Assembly: GCA_016709335.1 (NCBI GenBank)
Contig: JADJNC010000006.1
Span: 1 to 64,000 of the forward strand
Direction: 5' to 3'
DNA length: 64,000 bases
From: Candidatus Propionivibrio dominans
GTDB taxonomy: Bacteria > Pseudomonadota > Gammaproteobacteria > Burkholderiales > Rhodocyclaceae
Shown: piece after piece, positions 8,158 through 16,804 of the stretch
Layout: the number at the start of each line of letters is the position of its first letter
Position numbering within the stretch: the stretch's first letter is position 1
Made by a program: the position numbers and the translations under genes
Notes under the pieces: model-generated
The model's input: the letters and a program-made list of their open reading frames with translations, nothing else
Databases searched by the model: none
Told to the model about the DNA's origin: nothing

Positions 8158-9519
8158 TTACCTAGCCTCATCCTCGGGGCGCGGGTCGAACTGGGCTTTG
8201 CCCTGCATCTTTTTTCGGCGCAGGAAACTCGGCATGTCGGCCTCAGCGGCCATGCAGGCCAATGCCTCGTCCTTGGCCGAAACACGCGATCCCATCTTGC
8301 GGCTGGAGTACATCGCTTCCTTGCGGAAACGTGAGGCGTCCATTGTCCTGGCGAGTTCGGCGAGTCCTTCGAGTATTTCCATCACCCAGGGGTTGTCTGC
8401 GAAGCGTGTGCGGGCTTCGGCGATCATCTGCTCAATGGTGTTCCAGTCACCGCGTTCGGCAGCGGCTCGCGCCTGGTCGAGAAAGATTGCGGCCTGTATT
8501 TCAGCCTGGCGAGCGAGCACCAGCGCATCGGGCAATAGCGCCTCCCAGGCCGGCAGTGACATGGCCTGCAGCGTCAGTGCCTGATTCGGGAAGGTTAACG
8601 GCTCGCCGTCCGGGGTGCTTGCCGTGACTTCGGCTTGCAGGATCAGGTTGGCGGATTCAAGCGCCAGAGCCGCCGGAATTTCGAGTTCGACCAGCGCCCA
8701 TGCCTCGGCCCCGAAGGGGATATCCGGCAGTCGGATCAGCGGGAATCCTTCGCCGGCCTCGACCGGATAGTCGTTCAGCAGAGTGATCTTGACGCCCTGC
8801 GGCGCAGCCAGCGTGAGGCGGATGTGGCGGGCGTAGAGACTGGAGATGAAGTCGAATTCCTCGGCGAAGGGCTCGTAGAGGTCGGCTGCCGTGTCGCCGT
8901 AATAGTGGTTGCCGGCTCCGCGCTTGCCCATCTCGACCATCAGTTCTTCATTGAAGTCGCGCCCCAGCCCGTAGGTTGAGGTGCTGACGCCCTGTTCGGC
9001 GGCTTCGGCGCAGAAGGCGGCGATTTCCGCGCTGGCGGTTGTTTCGCCGACATTGGCATTGCCGTCGGATAACAGGATGACGCGGGACAGTGAGGCTTTC
9101 CCTGCCTGCGGCAGCAGGGTTTCCATTCCGGCCTTCCATCCACCGTGCAGGTTGGTCGAACCGCCGGATTGGATGCGTGCCAGCGCTAGATGGAGTGCCT
9201 TGCGCTCACCCACCGGTTTTGCCGGGACGAGCGTTTTGACGCGGTCATCGAAGACGACCAGTGAGGCGATATCGGTGGCAGCGAGCCGGTCAATGATGTG
9301 CCTGGCGCAGCGCACGGCCTCCTGCAGCGGTTCGCCGGACATCGATCCGGAACGGTCGATGACCAGCGACAGGTGGTAGGGTTTGCGTTGCTTTGTCATG
9401 CCAGGATCGGCATCGGGCGCCTGAACGCGCACCAGGACGGGAAGCTTTTGCGCCACGCCGTGGATCAGGGCGGGCTTGAGCGGAATGATCAGGACTTGCG
9501 GGGTGTTGGTAACTGACAT
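8158..9519 (-). CDS. vWA-domain protein (MIDAS intact)
   Basis: A 453-residue cytosolic protein. A von Willebrand A domain at about 48-235 has a full MIDAS: DRSGSMSG (55-62), GGSTNL with the threonine, and LLSDGNAN. After it come a beta-rich region and a C-terminal helical segment (LARQAEIQAAIFLDQARAAA) ending in a basic tail. Start ATG 9519 has AAGGAGAC upstream. The FHA-membrane gene (10534-9617) and a serine protease (11843-10522) lie upstream on the same strand, so the order protease-FHA-vWA suggests one signalling unit. An island-wide inverted repeat sits 61 bases before the start, so this gene may also have its own promoter. Confidence 0.85.
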   Translation of the reverse strand: MSVTNTPQVLIIPLKPALIHGVAQKLPVLVRVQAPDADPGMTKQRKPYHLSLVIDRSGSMSGEPLQEAVRCARHIIDRLAATDIASLVVFDDRVKTLVPAKPVGERKALHLALARIQSGGSTNLHGGWKAGMETLLPQAGKASLSRVILLSDGNANVGETTASAEIAAFCAEAAEQGVSTSTYGLGRDFNEELMVEMGKRGAGNHYYGDTAADLYEPFAEEFDFISSLYARHIRLTLAAPQGVKITLLNDYPVEAGEGFPLIRLPDIPFGAEAWALVELEIPAALALESANLILQAEVTASTPDGEPLTFPNQALTLQAMSLPAWEALLPDALVLARQAEIQAAIFLDQARAAAERGDWNTIEQMIAEARTRFADNPWVMEILEGLAELARTMDASRFRKEAMYSSRKMGSRVSAKDEALACMAAEADMPSFLRRKKMQGKAQFDPRPEDEAR

Positions 9520-9579
9520 CGGGTCTCCTTGCTGCCGGGCATGATTGCCGGGACATGGGAGATACAATACGGGGTCAGC

Positions 9580-9596
9580 GGCTCACAGAATGAGCC
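9580..9596. promoter_or_regulatory. GGCTCA-N5-TGAGCC perfect inverted repeat upstream of vWA gene
   Basis: Perfect 6-bp arms around CAGAA, 61 bases before the vWA start and just after the stop of the FHA gene (9617). This is one of the two perfect copies in the window. Confidence 0.5.
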
Positions 9597-9616
9597 TGTC
9601 GATGATGCGCAGGAAT

Positions 9617-10534
9617 TTATTTCAGGAACTCTTCAGGCGATACGCCCTGCGCTACCCGCATCCACGGAGGACGAATGGTTGCGGGCATCTCCAGTTGCCC
9701 GCTTTTTTCAAGATCGCTTTGACTTGATATGTAATTGGCAGGAACGAGCAGCACGCTGACCAGTACCAGCGACAGGGCAGCGAGCACGGGTCTGGACTTG
9801 CGGCTGACCAGACGGAGGTGGTGATAGACCCCGGCGGCGAGGCAGGCGCCAAGCACGACATCCGAGGCATGTTCGAGGCCATACCGATGAAGATCGAAGG
9901 AGAAGAACAGGGTACTCGTTGCGACCTGACCCAGGATGATCAGGCAGACCATGCTTGCGGCCACGGCCAGGTGGGCAAGATAGGCGCCAGCCCGGTCCAT
10001 GGCGCGGGACGAGATCCACCACAGGCCTGACCAGACAACGATCAGGGCGGCGGTGAGCATGATGCGCATGCTTACCGCCCCATCCCGGTTGGCTCCGGTT
10101 GCTTCTATCCAGGTGAAGGTTCCCATCAAGCCGGTTGCGACGATGAACCAGACCACCGATGACAGCCAGATCCGGGGGTTCCAGGCATTTCTGGAGGGAA
10201 CTTCAGGGCTGACTGCCGAGTCGGTGCGCCAGATCCGGATCTGTGAGTGCCCGAGCCGGATCGTTTCGCCGTTGGTTATCGCTGTGGCCCCCACCTGCGA
10301 GCGATGGTGGCGGGCCGGCAAGGAAAAGCCATTGCGTGTTCCGAGGTCGGTCAACATGAAGCCGCCTGCTTCGTCGGCCTCAAGTCGCAGGTGATGGCCG
10401 GCGACATGCGGGTCGTCGAGCATGAGATCCGCGTCAAAACCCCGGCCAATGACCGCCGGCAAGGTGAAAAGACGTTCGCGATGCAGGATCGCGCCATCGC
10501 GCCCCAGTACCTCGACGATGGCTAGTGCTTCCAT
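9617..10534 (-). CDS. FHA-domain membrane protein
   Basis: A 305-residue protein. An FHA phosphothreonine-binding domain covers about residues 5-95 (VIGRGFDADLMLDDPHVAGH, LTDLGTRNGF, with the conserved GR, H and N). About five transmembrane helices follow from residue 115 (IWLSSVVWFIVATGLMGTF; MLTAALIVVWSGLWWI; LAVAASMVCLIILGQV; VLGACLAAGVYHHL; LSLVLVSVLLVPANYI). The start is placed at ATG 10534, where the FHA domain begins; the frame further upstream is antisense-like. It overlaps the protease stop by 13 bases. The combination suggests a membrane receptor for a phosphorylated partner, but no kinase or phosphatase is in view. Confidence 0.8.
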   Translation of the reverse strand: MEALAIVEVLGRDGAILHRERLFTLPAVIGRGFDADLMLDDPHVAGHHLRLEADEAGGFMLTDLGTRNGFSLPARHHRSQVGATAITNGETIRLGHSQIRIWRTDSAVSPEVPSRNAWNPRIWLSSVVWFIVATGLMGTFTWIEATGANRDGAVSMRIMLTAALIVVWSGLWWISSRAMDRAGAYLAHLAVAASMVCLIILGQVATSTLFFSFDLHRYGLEHASDVVLGACLAAGVYHHLRLVSRKSRPVLAALSLVLVSVLLVPANYISSQSDLEKSGQLEMPATIRPPWMRVAQGVSPEEFLK

Positions 10535-11843
10535 TCGATCGATTCCAGATACCAGCGAGCGAGTCGCTTGACATTGTTTTCGGTGAAGCCGATCAGAACC
10601 AGATTGCCGACCAGGCCGACTTCGCTGCTGTCCAGCGTTACCAGCCGCAGGTGGGCATCGACCAACCCGTCGAGTTGCTTGTAGGGGCGTTTGCAGATCG
10701 CCACTCTGGCCGTTCCACCCTTCAACTGCACCAGGGAGTTCCGGCACACGTAGCGTCCGACGACTTTACGCTCGCCGCCGTCGTCGGTGTCACTGGTGAA
10801 CTGATCCGAAAGCCGGGAAGCAAAGCGAAAAGCGTCCAGCCCAAGGTTCCTGACCACCCGGTATTCAGACCACATCATGCTCACCGAATGCTTTCGTCCG
10901 GCGGTTATGGAAAGTTCCGCCAGACAGGAAACCGATTCCAGCGTGTAGCCGTCTTCATCTTCCTTGCTCGAAGCACCGCCACATCGGGACGCCGTCCCGT
11001 ACTCAGCAGGAAGAAGGAAAGGCGCGATCTTCTGCATCCTTGGCGACGATCCGAGGATGTCAGCGGCGATCATTTCCTGCCCGTCGATCATTCCCTGCCG
11101 GGCTTCGCCGAGAAGAGCTTCCGGGGTCGGATTCGCTGACCTGGCCCTGTCCATGAGTGCGGCCAGTTTATTGGCGGGAACGAGAAAACTGATCAAATTG
11201 CTGTCGGTGCGGCGGGCAACGTTGATCCCGAACACGTCCCCATTGCCGGCAAGCGCCGGTCCGCCGCTCATTCCCGCATTGATCGCGGCAGTGAAGTGGT
11301 AATTCCCTCTGAGCGACTTGGCCGCAACCCCATTGTAGGTACCCTCCACCACGGTGAAGCCGATCCCGCTGGGGTTGCCGAGGAAAAGCCCTTGTCGCCC
11401 TTGACCAGCGGCGATTGGTAAATGGTGAAGGGAAGACCCGTCTCGTCAGCGGCCTTGAGCAGGGCAAGGTCATTCATTGAGTCGATGGCCACTACGCTCA
11501 CAGGCAGGTGGCTCCCGTCGGTACGAATGGCCTCCAGGCGATAACGCCCCGGATCGAGGATGTTGTCGGAGACGACATGCCAGTTGGTGGCGATCAGCCC
11601 GTCCTTGCCGACGAGAAATCCCGATCCTGTCGAGTTCTCGGCGTCACCGTCGGAGGTCAGCGTACGGATCTGGTATATGCGGCTGCGTGCATCCTCAAAG
11701 ACTTTGCTCGCCCCTCCGGACTTGCCGTTAGCCCGCACGGAATGCGCTGGGGCGGCAACGCTGATATTGCCGCCAAGCAGGGCGATGACGACCAGCAGGG
11801 CACCACGGCGAAAAGGGAAGGAGGCTAAAGGAGTCAAGGGCAT
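10522..11843 (-). pseudogene. Trypsin-like (S1C/DegP-type) serine protease with frameshift
   Basis: An exported serine protease of about 440 residues once the frame is restored. A signal peptide starts at ATG 11843 (RRGALLVVIALLGGNISVAA). The catalytic His is in LIATNWHVVS and the Asp in DSMNDLALLKA, both in the first frame. The Ser is in NAGMSGGPALAG in the second frame, after a shift near 11390 (KGDKG joined to LFLGNPSGIGFTVVEG). One missing G in the run at 11389-11391 would explain it. The C-terminal 220 residues contain no PDZ domain I recognise, but have paired cysteines. All triad residues survive, so a sequencing error is plausible. It lies first in the protease-FHA-vWA unit. Confidence 0.75.
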
Positions 11844-12027
11844 GCTTTGCTTCAGTTCGGCAGAAATCAAGAGATTATCCCGGCAACACACGCCGCTGGA
11901 TGTATTCATCAGCTTACTTGAAGAGAGGTCACGATCGGGAAACTTGTTGGCCAGCAACACTGAATCAACCTGGAAACCGCTGTTGAGCGCGACTAATTGG
12001 CTGCAACACCATGTTTGGCGGGCGTTT

Positions 12028-12109
12028 GGCCCCTCACCCCGACCCTCTCCCACAGGGAGAGGGGGTTTGCACCCTTCGCCCTGTGGGAGAAGGGCCGGGG
12101 ATGAGGGCC
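12028..12109. repeat. Large GC-rich palindrome (CCCTCACCCC...GGGGATGAGGG type)
   Basis: Outer arms GGCCCCTCACCCC and GGGGATGAGGGCC enclose two inner hairpins built on CCCTCTCCCACAGGGAGAGGG and its relative CCCTGTGGGAGAAGGG. This is a common dispersed bacterial intergenic repeat type. It lies 185 bases upstream of the protease start. Confidence 0.7.
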
Positions 12110-12216
12110 TACGTTATTGGCATTACGCTCAACTGCGTTTTTTAAGATCAATCATCTCCGGATGCTGTGCCATGAGTATTATCTGAGGACGATGCCGTTC
12201 ATTGTCGAGGCTCACG

Positions 12217-12233
12217 GGCTCACCAGATGAGAC
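12217..12233. promoter_or_regulatory. GGCTCA-N5-TGAGAC inverted repeat
   Basis: GGCTCA, spacer CCAGA, TGAGAC: a near-perfect copy of the island motif. No start codon is within 300 bases downstream on either strand (the protease starts at 11843), so its target is unclear. The flanks match the copy at 6818. Confidence 0.35.
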
Positions 12234-12345
12234 TGCCGAAGTGCTGGTGTGGATTCGCTCCTGGATCCGGCCTCCGCCGGGGTAAGCGTGAAGCCTGGTC
12301 TCGGGCCACGATCTTCATACATTTACGGGTTGGAGCAATAACCGG

Positions 12346-12383
12346 TACGTCGGGTTACGCCCTGCGGGCTAACCCGACCTACG
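12346..12383. repeat. Palindromic intergenic repeat, family B
   Basis: TACGTCGGGTTACGCCC and GGGCTAACCCGACCTACG are close inverted arms. The last codons and TAG stop of the EcsC gene are supplied by this element. Confidence 0.7.
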
Positions 12384-13188
12384 TTGACTTTGATTGTTTC
12401 AGTTCCAGGTACTTCTGGCGGACGATCCTCTGACCATACTTTTTCTCCAGGCGGCGTACGATGAAGTGGCCGCGCGCCATGTTCTGGAAATGATCGATAA
12501 AGACGGTATTGATTACCGCGCCGCCAATGGCACCAACGACAGGGACAAGCTGGGACGCTGCTTTCTCGGTGACGTTGATCGAGTAGCGCTGTGCGATTCC
12601 GGTGATCAGCCGGACAATAGCCGGGGCGCTGCCCTTTTTCAGACCATTCTGGGCGATATGGGTGGCCGCTTCGGAGACGGCTTTGCTCATGGCTTCTCTG
12701 GCAACAAAATAGCCGATTTCTGCACCATCGTCGATGCCCGAATCGCCGCCCAGCGCCAGGACTTGCACACATTCAAGCTGGATTTGAATGTCGCGCAGAT
12801 CGGCGCCTTCGCTTCTCGCCACATCGGCAATCGAGCGCATGATGATGGTCGTTGAAATGGGCAGTTCGATGGTCAGGGCAAGCACGCCAAAAGCGCCGCC
12901 GACCGCGCCGGTGGTTGCCGTGGCCGCCAGATGCCACCAGTTCGAGGCTTCGGGAGTTTCCTTGCCCGAGCTCGGGTCATGATGGGCAAAGGTTTTCAGC
13001 GAAAGGGTTAACGCGCCCCGGATCGCCTTGTGTGCGGCAGAGACAATGGCCTTGGTGGCTTTGTCCGGTAAACGCGCGATGGCTTTTTCTATCGGGCGGC
13101 CGACGAAACCAGCTACTTTCGCGCCGAAACCCGGATTTTCGAGAAGTTTGACCGCCGTTAGGAGGTCGCTTAGGTCTGTTTGATTCAT
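12379..13188 (-). CDS. EcsC family protein
   Basis: A 269-residue EcsC-family protein; the molecular role is poorly known, although the family is named after a Bacillus ABC-transporter-linked gene. Features: a hydrophobic alanine/glycine-rich helix TTGAVGGAFGVLALTIELPI at about 92-111, LQLECVQVLALGGDSGIDDG-like residues after it, and a C-terminal amphipathic segment LVPVVGAIGGAVINTVFIDH typical of the family. It is separated from the protease gene upstream by repeats and reads alone. EcsC proteins are frequent in defence and stress islands, but that is only context. Confidence 0.85.
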   Translation of the reverse strand: MNQTDLSDLLTAVKLLENPGFGAKVAGFVGRPIEKAIARLPDKATKAIVSAAHKAIRGALTLSLKTFAHHDPSSGKETPEASNWWHLAATATTGAVGGAFGVLALTIELPISTTIIMRSIADVARSEGADLRDIQIQLECVQVLALGGDSGIDDGAEIGYFVAREAMSKAVSEAATHIAQNGLKKGSAPAIVRLITGIAQRYSINVTEKAASQLVPVVGAIGGAVINTVFIDHFQNMARGHFIVRRLEKKYGQRIVRQKYLELKQSKST

Positions 13189-13222
13189 GCAGTAATTCCT
13201 GGGTGTTGCCTTTCATTGGGAT

Positions 13223-13319
13223 CGTCACCCCGGCGCAAGCCGGGGTCCAGCTCGTTTATCTGATTTTTTTAATGGATATCAGAGGAAGGAACTGGATTCC
13301 GGCTTTCGCCGGAATGACG
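13223..13319. repeat. Palindromic intergenic repeat, family A
   Basis: Left arm TCGTCACCCCGGCGCAAGC and right arm GGCTTTCGCCGGAATGACG, about 60 bases apart. The right part is translated as the C-terminal tail of the helicase gene. Confidence 0.75.
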
Positions 13320-14990
13320 GCTCGGAGGTGTGAGGCCATTCTTCGTCTCCGGATCATTCAGGCGTTCGATCAGCTTTTGCGCGGCACGTTCCGAGACGAT
13401 CATCGTCAATTTCATCGTCGCCCGGGTTATGCCGACAAAGAGCTTGCGCAGCGCCAGGTCGTCGAGCGTGGCGAAATCGATTTCAGTGAAAATGATGCAC
13501 GGAGCCGCCTGCCCCTTGAAGCGATAGATCGAATCCATCAGGACATCGCCCTGGCTAAAAACCGGATTGCCGAACAGATCGTAGTGCCCGGTGTAGGTTC
13601 GCAGGGGATAGGCACCAAGCCGGTCATAGGGCGTCAGCAGTGAATTCTCGCGGCCACGGTAGGTGACGAGCGCGATCATGTCGCGCTTGAAACCCGCCGC
13701 GATGCACCGGGTGATGGCGCGTTTGGTCTGGGCGATCAGATCCGCCGGATCGGCATAGGTGACGATGTCGACTTCGGAACCGTTCAGCGGGCTACCCGCC
13801 TCGACACCCTGCCCGTTCGGCAACAGGCGATTGATTTGCCTGAGAATGTCCTGCGGGCTGCGGTAGTTGGTTTCCGAGCGGATCACCACCCAGCCCGGCA
13901 GTTCCACGGGTGTGCGGCCGTAGAGGTTCTGCATCTGATCTTCCAGCCACCAGGCGCGACCAGGCGCACGCAACAGTTTCAGCACGTTGTCTTTCCATGA
14001 CGCCTGGAAGTCCTGTCCTTCGTCGATGATCACCTCGTCGAACAGCCAGCGCTCGGTGGGAACGTAGTCATCCAGAAAGCTTTCCAGCCGGGCGAAGGCG
14101 CCGGGCTGGGTAAAGTCGGGAGTGTGCCCGGCATCACGGTAAATCCGGTCGGCCAGTTGATGATAAGTCGCCACCTCGCCAGCGGACGGGGCGATCTGGG
14201 CGACGTGATCGGCCAGCGGGCGGTTGTAGCAGACATACAGCGGCCGCCTCCCGGCGGCCAGGGCATCCCTGAACACTGCCAGCGCCAGTTGCGTCTTGCC
14301 GGAACCCGCCGTACCGATCACGCGCAGGCGAAACGGCTCGCATTCGATCTGCCGCGCCCACTGGGAAAGCCCGCCCGAAAGACGGGTGTAGAGGGTTTTC
14401 GCCTGACCGACAAGGGCATTGACCTCGGGCACCAGATTGAGCTGATCGCCGAGGAAGCGGTGCAGCCTGTCGATCTGCTTATTGACCGGCTCATCGGCCG
14501 GCAGGATGTTCTGGATGATAGGCACCAGACGCTCGCGTCGTCCGGCGTCGACGATCCGTTCGGGATCGATACCGGCGGAACCGGGTTGCCTGACGGTGTA
14601 GTCCGGGCAGTAGAGCAAGGCGTCGACAAAAAACCCCGCCTCCGGGCAAAAATTCCGCAGCCGGGAATGCAGTGCCTCGCTTGTTCGCCGCATCTGGAAA
14701 GCGACCGATTTTTCCCTTGCCGCATAGACTTTGACCAGACCCTCCGGGGTTTCGGAGAGGAAGCCCGATTTCTGCTCGATCAGGAGCAGCTTCCCGGCGG
14801 GGCTGACGATGGCAAAATCAATCTCGCCAACGAGTGCGTAGCCTTGCTGGATACGCGTCCAGTGCACGCCGTGGTAGACGGTGTAGTCGTCCGGCAGGCC
14901 GGCAGCGAGAACCTCCAGCGTCTCGATTTCGCGCTGAACCGCGCCGAGCGCCGACATCTCGCGCCAGCCTTCGGGGATAATCCTGGCCAT
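13269..14990 (-). CDS. NERD-like nuclease/UvrD-type helicase fusion
   Basis: A 573-residue protein. The N-terminal region, about 15-120, is nuclease-related: GEIDFAIVSPAGKLLLIEQK gives the D...ExK active-site pattern of NERD/restriction-like folds. Walker A GTAGSGKT lies near residue 225, Walker B/DEAD-equivalent VIIDEGQDF near 320, then UvrD-type motifs: RSETNYRSPQDI, YRFKGQAAPCIIFTEID and VGITRATMKLTMIVSE. The final roughly 20 residues (SRHSGESRNPVPSSDIH) are encoded by a family A repeat, so the original stop was probably further upstream. It is divergent from the HD gene, with an island-type inverted repeat between. Such nuclease-helicases are common in defence islands. Confidence 0.85.
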   Translation of the reverse strand: MARIIPEGWREMSALGAVQREIETLEVLAAGLPDDYTVYHGVHWTRIQQGYALVGEIDFAIVSPAGKLLLIEQKSGFLSETPEGLVKVYAAREKSVAFQMRRTSEALHSRLRNFCPEAGFFVDALLYCPDYTVRQPGSAGIDPERIVDAGRRERLVPIIQNILPADEPVNKQIDRLHRFLGDQLNLVPEVNALVGQAKTLYTRLSGGLSQWARQIECEPFRLRVIGTAGSGKTQLALAVFRDALAAGRRPLYVCYNRPLADHVAQIAPSAGEVATYHQLADRIYRDAGHTPDFTQPGAFARLESFLDDYVPTERWLFDEVIIDEGQDFQASWKDNVLKLLRAPGRAWWLEDQMQNLYGRTPVELPGWVVIRSETNYRSPQDILRQINRLLPNGQGVEAGSPLNGSEVDIVTYADPADLIAQTKRAITRCIAAGFKRDMIALVTYRGRENSLLTPYDRLGAYPLRTYTGHYDLFGNPVFSQGDVLMDSIYRFKGQAAPCIIFTEIDFATLDDLALRKLFVGITRATMKLTMIVSERAAQKLIERLNDPETKNGLTPPSRHSGESRNPVPSSDIH

Positions 14991-15092
14991 GGGCAGAATT
15001 CCGGGGTCAAATGGATTCGAGGATCATACCAGCGTATTGAACGGCGGTCGGCGAGCGACCTATCGAAGCAATGGTTTCAAAACCATCCGCCG

Positions 15093-15109
15093 GGCTCACT
15101 TTCTGAGCC
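15093..15109. promoter_or_regulatory. GGCTCA-N5-TGAGCC perfect inverted repeat between helicase and HD genes
   Basis: Perfect 6-bp arms around CTTTC, 38 bases before the HD gene start and 103 bases from the divergent helicase start, so it could serve both. Confidence 0.5.
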
Positions 15110-15146
15110 TGCAACAGGTCATAATTCGGCAAAACAAGGAGAACCC

Positions 15147-15689
15147 ATGACGCCCGTCGATCAGATCGTCACCAGCAACCTTTATGTCTCGACCTTTACC
15201 GGCAAACAGTTCTATCCCCTGGCACCGACGCCGGACCAGATCGACATCGAGGACATTGCGCACGGGTTGGCGTATCAGTGCCGTTTCAACGGCCAGACCC
15301 GTTATTTCTACTCGGTGGCGCAGCACAGCCTGATCGTTGCCGATCTCGTTGCGCAGGATCTGCGAATGGCGGCCTTGCTGCACGATGCCGCCGAGGCCTA
15401 TATGGGAGACATGGTCAAGCCGCTGAAGCAACTGTTTCCGCTTTTTTCGGAGATTGAGTCCAAGGTGATGAGCGTCGTCGGGCTGCGCTACGGCATCGGA
15501 AATTTCGACGATCCGGCCATCAAGCGCGCCGATCTGATTGCCCTGGCCATGGAGAAGCGGGATCTGATGCCCAATTCCAGCGAACCGTGGGATTCGCTCA
15601 AAGGCATCGTTGCTAGCCCGACTCGGATTACACCGATGTCGCCGCAGGAAGCGAAGGCTGCGTTTCTCAAGGCTTTTCTGGCGGTTTGA
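15147..15689 (+). CDS. HD-domain hydrolase (YfbR-like)
   Basis: A 180-residue single-domain phosphohydrolase. HD motif residues: H in FYSVAQHSLIVADLV, HD in AALLHDAAEAYMGDMVKPLK, and a later D in IKRADLIALAMEKRDLM. The layout resembles YfbR-type 5'-nucleotidases and phage-borne HD hydrolases, so dNMP or nucleotide turnover is possible. ATG 15147 has AAGGAGA six bases upstream. It ends 40 bases before the stop of the convergent RES gene. Confidence 0.85.
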   Translation: MTPVDQIVTSNLYVSTFTGKQFYPLAPTPDQIDIEDIAHGLAYQCRFNGQTRYFYSVAQHSLIVADLVAQDLRMAALLHDAAEAYMGDMVKPLKQLFPLFSEIESKVMSVVGLRYGIGNFDDPAIKRADLIALAMEKRDLMPNSSEPWDSLKGIVASPTRITPMSPQEAKAAFLKAFLAV

Positions 15690-15729
15690 CCAACACCCGT
15701 CAGTACCCGCCGAAACGACAGACCCAGGC

Positions 15730-16461
15730 TCAATACCTGAATTCGAAGCTGTCGTTGATCAGCGATCGTTGCCAAACGCCAAGGTTGGGCGGTTGAATGA
15801 ACAGGTTCCAGCTCTGCTGCTGGTGCCTGAAGGGCGACGGGATCGCTTTGAAAACGAGGGGAGTGAGGATGGACAGACATCGGCCCTCAGGGCCGTTTCT
15901 CGCCGACTCGCTACGGATCACCTCGACTCCTTCCTGGCGTAACCTGGCGGCCAAAGCCTGTGTCTGACTATAGTCGCCGGGGTGAATCCAGTCCGTGCGC
16001 CGGGTGACGAAGGGCGGCTTGGTCAGGTCGACCATGGCACTGGTCGATCCATGGAATTCAAAGAGCGTTAGCGAAATTGTCGTCGTCCTGGCCGACAGTC
16101 CTGCGCTAGCCATCCAGAACTTCAGGCGCCAGTAACCCAGTTCGATGCAGGCTGTCCTGACGTCTTCGGCGCCATAGAATACGCCGGGATCGAGTCGGCC
16201 ACGGAAGCGCGATCCGGACGGTGGCGGTGCTCGGTAGCGGAACGGTGTGCTCAACAGAAAATGCAGCCCCTCGGCCTCGGCGGGAAGCACCGGCTTGACC
16301 TCCTCGATGATGTCTTCAAGGAGTGCCTGGTTGCCCAGGTGGCCATTCACCAGACCGAGCGTCGCATTGCGGTGCTGGGCTTCGACAGCCCGCCAGCCCG
16401 AGCCCGTCCAGGTATGCGCCTCAGACGGAAGCGCGGTGGGCATCGATGTATTCGCAGGCAT
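15730..16461 (-). CDS. RES-domain toxin (second module)
   Basis: A 243-residue RES protein, longer than the one at 7589. Core: FRYRAPPPSGSRFRGRLDPG and VFYGAEDVRTACIELGYWR, with the typical R...R...Y...E spacing. It then reads TISLTLFEFHGSTSAMVDLT and a C-terminal SILTPLVFKAIPSPFRHQQ. Start at ATG 16461 overlaps the antitoxin by 41 bases; ATG 16443 is an alternative. Cognate antitoxin is upstream on the same strand. The long form with an N-terminal extension belongs to a different RES subgroup from the first module, so cross-neutralisation is unlikely (inference). Confidence 0.88.
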   Translation of the reverse strand: MPANTSMPTALPSEAHTWTGSGWRAVEAQHRNATLGLVNGHLGNQALLEDIIEEVKPVLPAEAEGLHFLLSTPFRYRAPPPSGSRFRGRLDPGVFYGAEDVRTACIELGYWRLKFWMASAGLSARTTTISLTLFEFHGSTSAMVDLTKPPFVTRRTDWIHPGDYSQTQALAARLRQEGVEVIRSESARNGPEGRCLSILTPLVFKAIPSPFRHQQQSWNLFIQPPNLGVWQRSLINDSFEFRY

Positions 16462-16804
16462 GGACGAGGCCTTGCACGTTCTTGATTACGCCGATCGGCC
16501 ACTGGTCGCCAAAGGCACGGTTGTTCGAGCGCAGCCAGTCTTTCGCAAGCGTGTCGCTGTTGCCGACCAGCGAGAACAAACCTCGGTACATGCGGATGAA
16601 AAGCGCGCCGAGTTCCCATTCCTTCGAGCCTTCCCTGATCGTGTAGCGGCCATTCAGCAGTCTTGAGGCGACGGGCTGGCTTAGCCCAATGATCTTCCCG
16701 AGATCCGTGGGCCCGATATCCAGGTGACGGGCCGTTTCGGCGACGGCCGTACTGAGTACGCTTGATCGACTCGCGGCTTCCGGGTTTGCCTGTTCATGTG
16801 CCAT
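16421..16804 (-). CDS. Xre/MbcA/ParS-type antitoxin (second module)
   Basis: A 127-residue antitoxin. HTH at about 25-65 (DIGPTDLGKIIGLSQPVASR, LLNGRYTIREGSKEWEL) and toxin-binding C-terminal domain (FIRMYRGLFSLVGNSDTLAK, DWLRSNNRAFGDQWP, VQGLVHACEYIDAHR), the MbcA/ParS hallmark. The region before the start is AT-rich with ATTATCATTGATATTGC-like dyads (about 16840-16865), a likely self-operator. Confidence 0.88.
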   Translation of the reverse strand: MAHEQANPEAASRSSVLSTAVAETARHLDIGPTDLGKIIGLSQPVASRLLNGRYTIREGSKEWELGALFIRMYRGLFSLVGNSDTLAKDWLRSNNRAFGDQWPIGVIKNVQGLVHACEYIDAHRASV

